DNA of 64,000 nucleotides from Raineyella fluvialis (GTDB taxonomy: Bacteria > Actinomycetota > Actinomycetes > Propionibacteriales > Propionibacteriaceae). Shown piece after piece: positions 16,463 through 24,666 of this stretch. Made by a program: the position numbers and the translations under genes. Location of the stretch: assembly GCF_009646095.1 (NCBI RefSeq), contig NZ_CP045725.1, positions 744,001-808,000 on the forward strand, read 5' to 3'. Position 1 is the stretch's first letter; the number at the start of each line of letters is the position of its first letter. A model generated the notes under the pieces. It did not search any database, was not told the DNA's origin, and saw nothing but the letters and a program-made list of their open reading frames with translations.

Positions 16463-18016
16463 CTATTCGGAGGACCAAGCGAGTTCCTCGAGGAGCCGTG
16501 CGCAGGTGAGGTAACGGCCGAACCGCTGCTCGACCGCGTCGCGGCGGCGGGGGTCGGGACGGGAGACGCTCCATTCCCCGCCCAGACGGTGGACGACCGA
16601 GGCCAGTTCGTCCGCCACTGAGACGGTCACGGCGGCCAGCCCTGCCGCGCCCACCGACCCCAGCTCGGCGACAGGCGAGGAGAGCACCTCCCGGCCGAGG
16701 GCATCGGCGAACCGCTGGACCCACACCGGCGACCGGGTGGCGCCCCCGGACAGGCGTACGGGCAGCGCCTCCGCACCGCCGGCCCGGCCGAGCCGCTCGA
16801 CGTGGCGTCGGTGCTCGAAGCAGATGCCCTCGATCACCGCGCCGACCAACTCGACGTCGGTCGTCGCCGACGACAGACCCAGCCACGCTCCCCTGGCTCC
16901 CGAGTCGAGCCGGCTGCCGTCGATGTAGGGGAGGAACACCGGGTCGTCGAGTCGGGGCACCCGTTCCCCTTCCCGCTCCAGGGCGAGTGCATGGACGTTG
17001 CGCCCGGCGGCCTCGGCCTCGCGACGCAGCCCACCCAACGCCTCGTGGAGGGCCCAGTCGAGATTGGACGCCGAGGTGGGTGAGGCCTCCGACAGCAGCG
17101 CGTGATGGTCCAGCGCCACACACGCGGCCAGCGGCCGGGTGGCCCCCAGGGCGCCGTCGGGGGTCATCGCCTGCTCGTCGACGAGCAACTGGTTGACACT
17201 CCAGGTGCCGGCGCCGACACAGATGGCCTCCGGCCCGGTCACTCCGGAGCCGTACTGCAGGGCCAGGTTGTCCACCACTCCGGCGACCACGGGGGTGCCC
17301 GCCAGCAGGCCGGTCGCCGCCGCGGCCGACGGCGACAGCGTCCGCGACTCGAGCGGGGAGACGGTGGGCGGCAGGAAGAGCCGTCGAGACCCCTCGATCC
17401 CGAGGGCGCCCAGCAGGTCCTCCGAGACGCGCAGGGGCTCCCCGGTCGCCACGTACGCCGCGTTGTCGTAGAGCCCATTGCAGGAGGCGTCGGTCAGCTC
17501 GCTCTCCACCCGCCCGGTGAGCCGCCCGCGCAGGTAGTCCTTGCAGGACACGACGGCCTGGGCGCGGGCCAGCGAGCCGGGGTCGTGGCGGGAGAGCCAG
17601 GCCACGATCGGTCCGGGCTGACCGGCCCAGAAGGCGCTCCACGAGCGCTCCCGCACCAGGTCCCCGACCCCCTGGGCCTGCCAGCGGCGCAGCTCGAACC
17701 GGGCCCGGGTGTCCGCGGCCATCACCGCGGGACGGGTGGGACGGCCCACCTCGTCGACGATGTAGGCGCCGTTGCCGTGGCCGGTGAGTCCGATCGCCGC
17801 CACCCGCACCGGGTCGGCGTCCCCCAGCGCACTGCGTAGCGCCGAGGACGCCGCGGCCCAGAGCTCCTCGGCGTCGCGCTCCGACCAACCGGGCTCGGGA
17901 TGCCGGGGGCGTACGTCCCTGGCGACGGTGGTCGACGAGCCCTGCCCGAGGTCGAAGAGGGTGGCCTTGACGTACGATCCGCCGGCGTCGACGGCCAGGA
18001 CCAGGTCAGCCTTCAC
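16463..18016 (-). CDS. FGGY-family carbohydrate kinase (L-xylulose kinase/LyxK-like)
   Basis: The 517-residue kinase has the FGGY N-lobe VLAVDAGGSYVKATLFD and the phosphate segment TGHGNGAYIVD. EASPTSASNLDWALHEA and the C-lobe LSGGATRSPVWVQRFADALG with LGSVGAAGLAAV follow, all in order. The EASPTSxxNL segment is closer to L-xylulose kinase than to LsrK or glycerol kinase as I remember them. It would phosphorylate the imported sugar or ketose in the cytoplasm. GTG start, overlapping the end of the aldolase gene by 11 bases, so the two are co-transcribed. Substrate remains open (pentulose, tetritol or AI-2-like). Confidence 0.87.
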   Translation of the reverse strand: MKADLVLAVDAGGSYVKATLFDLGQGSSTTVARDVRPRHPEPGWSERDAEELWAAASSALRSALGDADPVRVAAIGLTGHGNGAYIVDEVGRPTRPAVMAADTRARFELRRWQAQGVGDLVRERSWSAFWAGQPGPIVAWLSRHDPGSLARAQAVVSCKDYLRGRLTGRVESELTDASCNGLYDNAAYVATGEPLRVSEDLLGALGIEGSRRLFLPPTVSPLESRTLSPSAAAATGLLAGTPVVAGVVDNLALQYGSGVTGPEAICVGAGTWSVNQLLVDEQAMTPDGALGATRPLAACVALDHHALLSEASPTSASNLDWALHEALGGLRREAEAAGRNVHALALEREGERVPRLDDPVFLPYIDGSRLDSGARGAWLGLSSATTDVELVGAVIEGICFEHRRHVERLGRAGGAEALPVRLSGGATRSPVWVQRFADALGREVLSSPVAELGSVGAAGLAAVTVSVADELASVVHRLGGEWSVSRPDPRRRDAVEQRFGRYLTCARLLEELAWSSE

Positions 18017-18791
18017 CGGAGCCGTCCCCGTGGACGAGCGCGCGGATCCGGCTCGCGACCTCTCCCGAGTCCTCCCGCTGCCAGATGTTGCGGCCGTAGA
18101 TTACTCCACGCACTCCCGCGTCGAGGGCGTCGCGGGTGAAGTCGAGCAGTTGGGGGACACCCACGCGCGGGCCGCCGAGCACCATCACCGGCACCGCGCA
18201 CGAGTCGACGACATGGGCCATCGCCTCGACCGATCCGGGGTACTCGGTCTTGATGATGTCGGCACCCAGCTCCACGGCGATCCGGGACAGCCGGGTGACA
18301 GCCTCCGGATCGGTGTTCGCGACGTGCGGACCCCACGCGACGGCCTCGACGATGACCGGGACGCCGAGGGGGCGAGCGGCGGCCACCACGTCGGCCACGC
18401 CACGGATGTTGTCGGCGAAGACGGCCCGGCCGTCGTTGCCGCCGACCAGAAGGAGCACCACCGCGTCGGCACCGTAGCCGACGGCGTCTTCGACGCTGCA
18501 GATGAGCCGGAACTCCTCCCCCGGCCCCTGCAGGTCACCGCCCATGAAGGGGAAGTCGATGCGCGCGACGAGGGCCGGCCCACCCCGATAGCCGGCGAGG
18601 TGGCCGTGGCGGCGGATCAGCCCCGGGCTCAGCAGCAGGGCGTCGGCCCCGCAGGCCACCCCGGACCGCACCAGGGCCTCGGAGTCCACGGCGAAGGGCT
18701 CCGCTCCCCCGGAGAGGGTGCGGTCCATCGCCACCATGAAGGATCGCCCCGAGGAGCGGTCGAAGAGTCGTCCGAGGCGAGCTGAGGTCAT
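18006..18791 (-). CDS. Class I aldolase of the DeoC/FbaB (LsrF-like) family
   Basis: The 261-residue TIM-barrel protein has the Schiff-base lysine in ADIIKTEYPGS (near residue 180) and the phosphate-binding VMVLGGPRVG. It ends with GVIYGRNIWQRED, the typical finish of the class I FbaB/LsrF/ADTH group. It should cleave or transfer an acyl unit from the phosphorylated product of the neighbouring kinase. First gene of a two-gene unit with the kinase. A predicted SorC operator lies 76-92 bases upstream of its start. TCCTGTTCC-rich sequence upstream holds no strong Shine-Dalgarno. Confidence 0.85.
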   Translation of the reverse strand: MTSARLGRLFDRSSGRSFMVAMDRTLSGGAEPFAVDSEALVRSGVACGADALLLSPGLIRRHGHLAGYRGGPALVARIDFPFMGGDLQGPGEEFRLICSVEDAVGYGADAVVLLLVGGNDGRAVFADNIRGVADVVAAARPLGVPVIVEAVAWGPHVANTDPEAVTRLSRIAVELGADIIKTEYPGSVEAMAHVVDSCAVPVMVLGGPRVGVPQLLDFTRDALDAGVRGVIYGRNIWQREDSGEVASRIRALVHGDGSGEG

Positions 18792-18866
18792 CGGGGTGCC
18801 ACCTGACTGTGGAGGAACAGGAACACCTCCGACTCAACCCGAGTCACCCGCAGCGTGTCAGGCACC

Positions 18867-18883
18867 TGCCCAGGATCTGAGCA
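18867..18883. promoter_or_regulatory. Predicted SorC operator 2 (TGCCCA-N5-TGAGCA)
   Basis: This near-identical copy of the inverted repeat at 16431-16447, with one mismatch in the left arm and the same 5-base spacer, lies in the 116-base gap between the carboxylase gene end and the aldolase start. It shares the TGAGCA-N2-TGCCC extension. It would place the aldolase-kinase unit under the same regulator as the transporter. Confidence 0.6.
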
Positions 18884-18907
18884 GATGCCCGCACGCCTAC
18901 TCAGCTC

Positions 18908-21900
18908 TCAGCCGTGGGTGGCCAGGTAGTCCTCGATCGTCGCCACGATGGCCGGGCGCAACTCGGCGGTGCTGATCACCCGGTCGACGGAGCCGACCCG
19001 CACGGCACGGTAGATGTCGTGGACGCCGTCGAACTCCGCCGCGACCTCGCTGATCTTCTCCGCGCGGACGGCCGGGCGCAGATCGTCCAGTTCGAGCTGG
19101 AGCTCGGCCCGCTCGGCCGGGGCGGCCGAGCGCAGCCGGGTCTCCAGGTCGGCGATCCGCGGGTCGGCCGCGGTGCGCTTGTCCACGTCCCGGCCGAAGA
19201 CCACCGCCGCGGCGGGGGCGCCGCCGATCACGGAGGCGTACGAGCCCTCGAGCGCCAGCACGGTCATGTTCTCGTTCAGCCGCTTGCTGAACACGACGAA
19301 CGCGCCGCCGTGGTAGCGGGAGATGACGACGAAGACGATCGGCCCGTCGAAGTTGACGATCGCCCGCCCGATCTCGGCGCCATACTCCAACTGCAGGTTG
19401 CGCATCGACTCCGGCGACCCGTCGAAGCCTGACAGGTTCGCCAGCACGACCACCGGCCGGTTACCGGAGGCGGCGTTGAGCGCACGGGCCACCTTCTTGC
19501 TCGACTGCGGGAACAGGGTGCCCGCGGTGTAGGTGTCCGGGCCGTCCGTGGGCGGGAAGCCGGCCCGCTTGACCGGCGTGGACTCGATCCCGAGCACCGA
19601 GACGGAGTGGCCACCTACCCGGGCGTCGATGACGACGGCGGTCTCCGCGTCCGCCATCCCGGCCCAGCGCTCGACCCGCGGATGGTCCTGGTCGCAGACC
19701 GCCGCGATGACCGTACGGATGTCGAACGGCTTCTTGCGGTCACGGTTGTGCTCAGCGCTGAAGATCTCGCCGACCGTGGAGAAGTCGGTGCCGAACGGGT
19801 GCGGGAAGCCGGACACGTCCCGATCGCTCGGGTCGGACGTCGGCGCCTTCCGCGGCCCGGCCTCGCCCGGCGCCACGTACGTACGGTCGTAGTGCCCCAG
19901 CAGGATGCCGAAGGCCGAGCCGAGGTCCGGCGCCCAGTACTGCGCCTGCCCGTTGGGCCCCATCACCCGGTCGTAGCCACCGATGCCGAAGTTGTCCTCG
20001 GCGGACACGCCCCCGGAGAAGTCCAGCGACTGCTTGCCGGTCAGCACCATCGCCGAGTCCGGCGTCATGACCAGGATGCCCTTGGTGTGCATGAGCATCG
20101 TGGCCTCGGCGTTCCAGTACGGCTGGGCGCCCACGTTGATGCCGGCCACGACGACGTTCACCACGCCACCGGCCTGGGTGTACTCGACGACGCGGCGCAG
20201 TGCCGCGGCGACCCAGTCCAGGTTCTCGCTGCCGGAATCCATCGAGATCCGCGCGCCCGAGCTGAGCGTGTACCACTCGATCGGGACACCCTCCGCCTCG
20301 GCCAGGTCGAGCGCCGCGATGACGCGGCGGCACTCGGGCTCGGCGAGCGCACCCAGTCCCTTGGTCGGGTCGCCGCAGAGCAGGATCCGGGTGACGCCCT
20401 CGGGGTGGACGGCGGTCGGTGTGGTGACGCGGGCCGCGATGATGCCGGCCGTGTTCTGACCGTACGGGCGCTCGACCGGCACCAGCCGGTCGGGCTCACC
20501 GGCTCCGACGCCGGGGTCGAGGTCGAGTTCGACCACGGAGCCGCCGTCGGCCATCGCACCGGCCAGCTCGTACGGGTAGACCAGGCCGCGCCGCTTGGCC
20601 CGCAGCACCTTGGCGGTGTAGTCGTCGAGCGGCTTGAGCGGCTCCGAGGGCGGCGCCTCGACCGACGCGGTCACCCCGCCACCGGGCCGGGTGTGGAAGC
20701 GGATCGCCAGCGGCACGACGCCGTCGCCCGGCTGGACGAACGAGCCGTGGGTGACGACCTCCTCGATGCCGGTTCCGTCGCTGAGCGGGGTGATCTTGTG
20801 CCGCAGCGCCATCACGTCACGCAGGTCGAGTTCGACCTCGGGCCAGACCCGCACCCAGACGTGGTTCATGTCCAGCCGGCCACCGGCAGACCCCATCGAG
20901 CTGCGCGTGCGGCGGATCGCCTCCAGGCAGTTCTCCACCGCGCGCTCGGCGTGCGGGATGCCGATCAGGCGCCCCTCCTCGTCGCGGACCGCCGCGAGTT
21001 GGCGGACCTGTGCCAGCGCCACGAGGCGCCGGTCGGCCGGGTTGGACCGGGCGACGCAGTCGAACAGCAGCACCCCCCGCGGCGCGGGCAGCCGGGTGTA
21101 GTCGAAGTTCTGCAGCCGCCACAGGTCCAGGCGGCGGAACACCATCGGGTGCAGGCCGCGCAGCCTGGCATCCTCGACGAGGCCGGCGCCACCCTCGGGT
21201 GCCGGGCGGAAGGTGAGGTAGTCGACGTCACCCTCGGCGGTGCACAGACCGACGACGACGCGGCGCAGCCGGTCGGGCCATCCCCAGCCGGACAGCACCG
21301 GACACAGTTCGGCGGCCGCCTCGTCCAGGTCGATGGCCCGGGGCCACAACACGTAGAGACCGACGGCGGCATCCTCATCGGGCCCACGGCGCGTCAGCAG
21401 GTCGGCGACCATCGTCGCGACCGGGCCACCGGCGCTCAATTCGTCGGCGCGCCCCAGCGAGGACAGCAGCATGGTCGGCTGGCCGTCCAGAACACACCGG
21501 GCGGTGACGACCGCGCGGCCGTCGACAGTGGCGGGGACCAGGTCAGAGAGTTCGTGGTCACTGTAGCGACGCCGCAGCAGCACTTCGAGCATCGGCTCGT
21601 GCGCGGGCACCCCGCGGGCGAGCCGCTCGGCCAGGAACGGGACGACCCGCTCGGGCACTGCCGCCAGCTCCTCGATGCGCTCGGCGTAGTCCTCGGCCTG
21701 GGGATCGGCGGCCAGCGCGGCGACCTCGGCCCGGGCGCGGGCCAGGACGTCGTCGCGCTCCGCGTCCACCTGCGGCTGATCGAACCACCGGAACCGCACC
21801 GAGCGCGCCAGGTCACCCACGGCGGGGAAACGACGCTGGGTGGCGCGGACGAGCCGCTCCAGTTCGGCGCGGGCGGTGGCGCCGACCGAGGCCTCGGGGG

Positions 21901-24436
21901 CCGGCTCCCCGATCCAGCGATCGAGCACCGCCAGCACCTTCTGGACATCGCGCGGCAGCCGCTGCAGCTCGGCGAAGATCCGGGCGACGGCCGCCTCAAG
22001 AGCGGGCGTCCGGTCGAGGGAGTCGACGCCGTAGTGGGCGAGGACGCGGGTCAGCCGCGCGGTGAACTGGGCGGGCAGGCCGGCGCGGGAGGAGTCCAGA
22101 CTCCTCAGGTACTGGTGGAAGTACTCGCGGTCGGAGTGGATGCGCAGCTCGGTACCCGCCTGCTCACCGAACGGGCGGTTACGGCTCAGCGCGGCGAGGT
22201 CGGCGAACAGCCCGACGAGCTCGATCTCCCCCGCCAGCACATCCGCACCGGCGTCGCGGGCCGCATCACGGGCCTGCAGGTAACGCCGCAGCGTCTGCGC
22301 GGCGGGGTCGACGTCGTAACCCAGCAACGAGGCGGACAGATCCGCCCGCAGGGCGTCCGCGAGCGCGGCCGGATCGGCTTCGCTGAGGGGCGCCGGCAGT
22401 TCGACGACGCCGGTCTCGGCCGCCGCGGCGACCTCGTCGGTGTCCCCGATCGGCTCCAGCCGGATCAGCGGGGCCAGGGTCTCGACCTGGCTGCCGGTCA
22501 TCACCTGCAGTTCCTTGACCCGGGCGGTGAACGGTGCCGGCAGGACCGTCTCCATCTTCATCGACTCGAGCACGATCACCGGGGCCCCGGCCTCCACGAC
22601 GTCACCGACGGCGACGGGGGTGGCGACGACGAGTGCCGGCGCGGGGGAACGGACGACGCCGCCCTCGTCGCGGCTGACCCGGTGGGTGACGCCGTTGACC
22701 TCGACGAGCTGCACCGGACCGTGGGTGGCGGTCGCCAGCCGGTACGTGTGCCCGTTGACGGTGATCCGCCCGTGGACGTCGTCGAGCCGGCCCACCCGGG
22801 CGTCGACGACCTGATCGCCGACGCTGACACGGTAGCGGTCCGGGCCGGTCTTCCAGGCGGTCACGATGTGGACGACGCCGCGCAGCTTGAGGTCGACCGA
22901 CCGGCCCGGCGAAGACTGCCACTGGGGACGGCCGCCGTACGCGGTCTCGAGCAGGCGGGCGATGTCGACCGCCTCGTCCTCGTCGTAGGCCTGGATGGCC
23001 GCGGCGACCAGGGCGATGCCGGAATGCTGGTCGGCGACCAGGCCGCCCGCGGCCCGGGTCCGGTCGATCCAGCCGGTGTCCGCCCAGTCGGGCGTGCTGC
23101 CGTCGGCCAGCGGGTGGCCGGTGACCTCGGGGCGGTCGAGCAGTTCGAGGATGAAGCTCTTGTTGGTGGCACCGCCGTCGATCACGACGGTCGTCTCGGC
23201 GAGGGCGCGGCGCAACCGGCCCAACGCCTCGGCGCGGGTGCGGCCGAAGGCGATGATCTTGGCGATCATCGAGTCGAAGTCGGCGGGGATGGTGTCGCCC
23301 TCGGCGACGCCGGTGTCGACGCGGATGCCGGGGCCGGCCGGCAGGTCGAGCCGGGTGATGCGTCCGGGAGCGGGGGCGAAGTCCCGATCCGGGTCCTCCG
23401 CGTTCAGCCGGGCCTCCACGGCGTGACCGGACTCGGTCGGCCGTTCGACGAGACGGCCACCGCCGGCGACGTGGATCTGCGCCTTGACGAGGTCGAACTC
23501 GTTGGTGATCTCGGTGATCGGGTGCTCGACCTGCAGGCGGGTGTTGACCTCGAGGAACGCGAACTGCCGCTCCACCGGCTGGTAGAGGAACTCGACGGTG
23601 CCGGCACCCCGGTAGCCGACGGCCAGGGCGAGCCGCTCGGCGGAGGCCTTCAGGTCGTCGGTCTGTTCGGGGGTGAGCAGCGGGGAGGCCGACTCCTCGA
23701 CCACCTTCTGGTTGCGCCGCTGGACGGTGCAGTCGCGCACACCGATCGCCCAGGCGGTGCCCTGGCCGTCGGCGATGATCTGCACCTCGACGTGGCGGGC
23801 GCCGGTGACCAGCTTCTCCAGGAACACCACACCGGAGCCGAAGGCACGCTCCGCCTCGTCACGGGTCCGCTGGTAGGCGTCGGCGAGATCCGCCGCCGAC
23901 TCGACCTTGCGGATACCGCGACCGCCACCACCGGCGGTCGCCTTGAGCATCAGCGGGTAGCCGACCCGGTCGGCTGTTGCGAGGGCCTCGTCCAGGGTGT
24001 CGACACCACCGCGGGACCACGGCGCGACGGGGACGCCGACCTCCTCGGCGATGAGCTTGCTGCCGATCTTGTCGCCCAGCTTGCGCATCGCGTCACCGCT
24101 GGGGCCGATGAAGGTGATGCCGAGGCTCTCGACGAGGTCGGCGAAGCCGGCGTCCTCGGCGACGAATCCCCAGCCGACCCAGACCGCGTCGGCACGTACG
24201 TCCTGCAGGGTCTTCGCCAGCAGTGCGTGGTTGAGGTACGGGCGCCCGCTGGCGGGGCCGATCGAGTACGCCTCATCCGCCTCACGGGCGAACATCGCCG
24301 TACGTTCCGCGTCGGTGTACAACGCGATGGTGGTGATCGGTGGCTCGTCGGGCCGCTCGGCATTCAGGTCGCGGACGGCGTGGATGAGCCGCATGGCGGC
24401 CTCACCACGGTTGACGATCGCGATGCGCTGGAACAC
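18908..24436 (-). CDS. Single-chain biotin-dependent acyl-CoA carboxylase (BC-BCCP-CT fusion)
   Basis: The protein of about 1842 residues contains a whole carboxylase. Biotin carboxylase (1-490) has IAIVNRGEAAMRLIHAV, an ATP-grasp glycine loop TAGGGGRGIRKVE and VNTRLQVEHPITE. A biotin carrier has ESMKM (lysine near 625). A central region of about 550 residues has no motif I know. Carboxyltransferase halves (about 1270-1842) have LVYPYELAGAM, NLSGFDGSPESM and a final YHGGAFVVFSK...EGSYASVIGGAPAAAVVF block. It would carboxylate acetyl-, propionyl- or a longer acyl-CoA. The GTG start has AGGAG seven bases upstream; the longer open frame to 25144 is antisense to the FGGY kinase and rejected. Most actinobacterial carboxylases use separate alpha and beta chains. 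Confidence 0.9.
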   Translation of the reverse strand: MFQRIAIVNRGEAAMRLIHAVRDLNAERPDEPPITTIALYTDAERTAMFAREADEAYSIGPASGRPYLNHALLAKTLQDVRADAVWVGWGFVAEDAGFADLVESLGITFIGPSGDAMRKLGDKIGSKLIAEEVGVPVAPWSRGGVDTLDEALATADRVGYPLMLKATAGGGGRGIRKVESAADLADAYQRTRDEAERAFGSGVVFLEKLVTGARHVEVQIIADGQGTAWAIGVRDCTVQRRNQKVVEESASPLLTPEQTDDLKASAERLALAVGYRGAGTVEFLYQPVERQFAFLEVNTRLQVEHPITEITNEFDLVKAQIHVAGGGRLVERPTESGHAVEARLNAEDPDRDFAPAPGRITRLDLPAGPGIRVDTGVAEGDTIPADFDSMIAKIIAFGRTRAEALGRLRRALAETTVVIDGGATNKSFILELLDRPEVTGHPLADGSTPDWADTGWIDRTRAAGGLVADQHSGIALVAAAIQAYDEDEAVDIARLLETAYGGRPQWQSSPGRSVDLKLRGVVHIVTAWKTGPDRYRVSVGDQVVDARVGRLDDVHGRITVNGHTYRLATATHGPVQLVEVNGVTHRVSRDEGGVVRSPAPALVVATPVAVGDVVEAGAPVIVLESMKMETVLPAPFTARVKELQVMTGSQVETLAPLIRLEPIGDTDEVAAAAETGVVELPAPLSEADPAALADALRADLSASLLGYDVDPAAQTLRRYLQARDAARDAGADVLAGEIELVGLFADLAALSRNRPFGEQAGTELRIHSDREYFHQYLRSLDSSRAGLPAQFTARLTRVLAHYGVDSLDRTPALEAAVARIFAELQRLPRDVQKVLAVLDRWIGEPAPEASVGATARAELERLVRATQRRFPAVGDLARSVRFRWFDQPQVDAERDDVLARARAEVAALAADPQAEDYAERIEELAAVPERVVPFLAERLARGVPAHEPMLEVLLRRRYSDHELSDLVPATVDGRAVVTARCVLDGQPTMLLSSLGRADELSAGGPVATMVADLLTRRGPDEDAAVGLYVLWPRAIDLDEAAAELCPVLSGWGWPDRLRRVVVGLCTAEGDVDYLTFRPAPEGGAGLVEDARLRGLHPMVFRRLDLWRLQNFDYTRLPAPRGVLLFDCVARSNPADRRLVALAQVRQLAAVRDEEGRLIGIPHAERAVENCLEAIRRTRSSMGSAGGRLDMNHVWVRVWPEVELDLRDVMALRHKITPLSDGTGIEEVVTHGSFVQPGDGVVPLAIRFHTRPGGGVTASVEAPPSEPLKPLDDYTAKVLRAKRRGLVYPYELAGAMADGGSVVELDLDPGVGAGEPDRLVPVERPYGQNTAGIIAARVTTPTAVHPEGVTRILLCGDPTKGLGALAEPECRRVIAALDLAEAEGVPIEWYTLSSGARISMDSGSENLDWVAAALRRVVEYTQAGGVVNVVVAGINVGAQPYWNAEATMLMHTKGILVMTPDSAMVLTGKQSLDFSGGVSAEDNFGIGGYDRVMGPNGQAQYWAPDLGSAFGILLGHYDRTYVAPGEAGPRKAPTSDPSDRDVSGFPHPFGTDFSTVGEIFSAEHNRDRKKPFDIRTVIAAVCDQDHPRVERWAGMADAETAVVIDARVGGHSVSVLGIESTPVKRAGFPPTDGPDTYTAGTLFPQSSKKVARALNAASGNRPVVVLANLSGFDGSPESMRNLQLEYGAEIGRAIVNFDGPIVFVVISRYHGGAFVVFSKRLNENMTVLALEGSYASVIGGAPAAAVVFGRDVDKRTAADPRIADLETRLRSAAPAERAELQLELDDLRPAVRAEKISEVAAEFDGVHDIYRAVRVGSVDRVISTAELRPAIVATIEDYLATHG

Positions 24437-24666
24437 GGGGTTCTCCTCTGCTCGGGCGGCGGACGCTGACGTTGAGGAGACTGACACTCCGGCGCGGTGA
24501 TCCGCCAGCCCGGACGGGGCCTTCCGGCCGCAGAACCCCCTTCCGCCGCGGCCGATCCAAAATCGACCCGAGAACCTTTGTCGGATTCCCACACCGTCGC
24601 CGGGCCATGCTGCGGAACGCCTCCGGCCCGGTATCGGCCGTCTTGACCGGCTGGCAGACTGGGGCC

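Noticed and set aside
19607-24469. 1620-codon open frame on the plus strand opposite the carboxylase
   Set aside because: It is the complement of the carboxylase codons. Its translation is a low-complexity Arg/Gly/His/Asp-rich shadow with no domain, whereas the minus strand shows complete carboxylase motifs.
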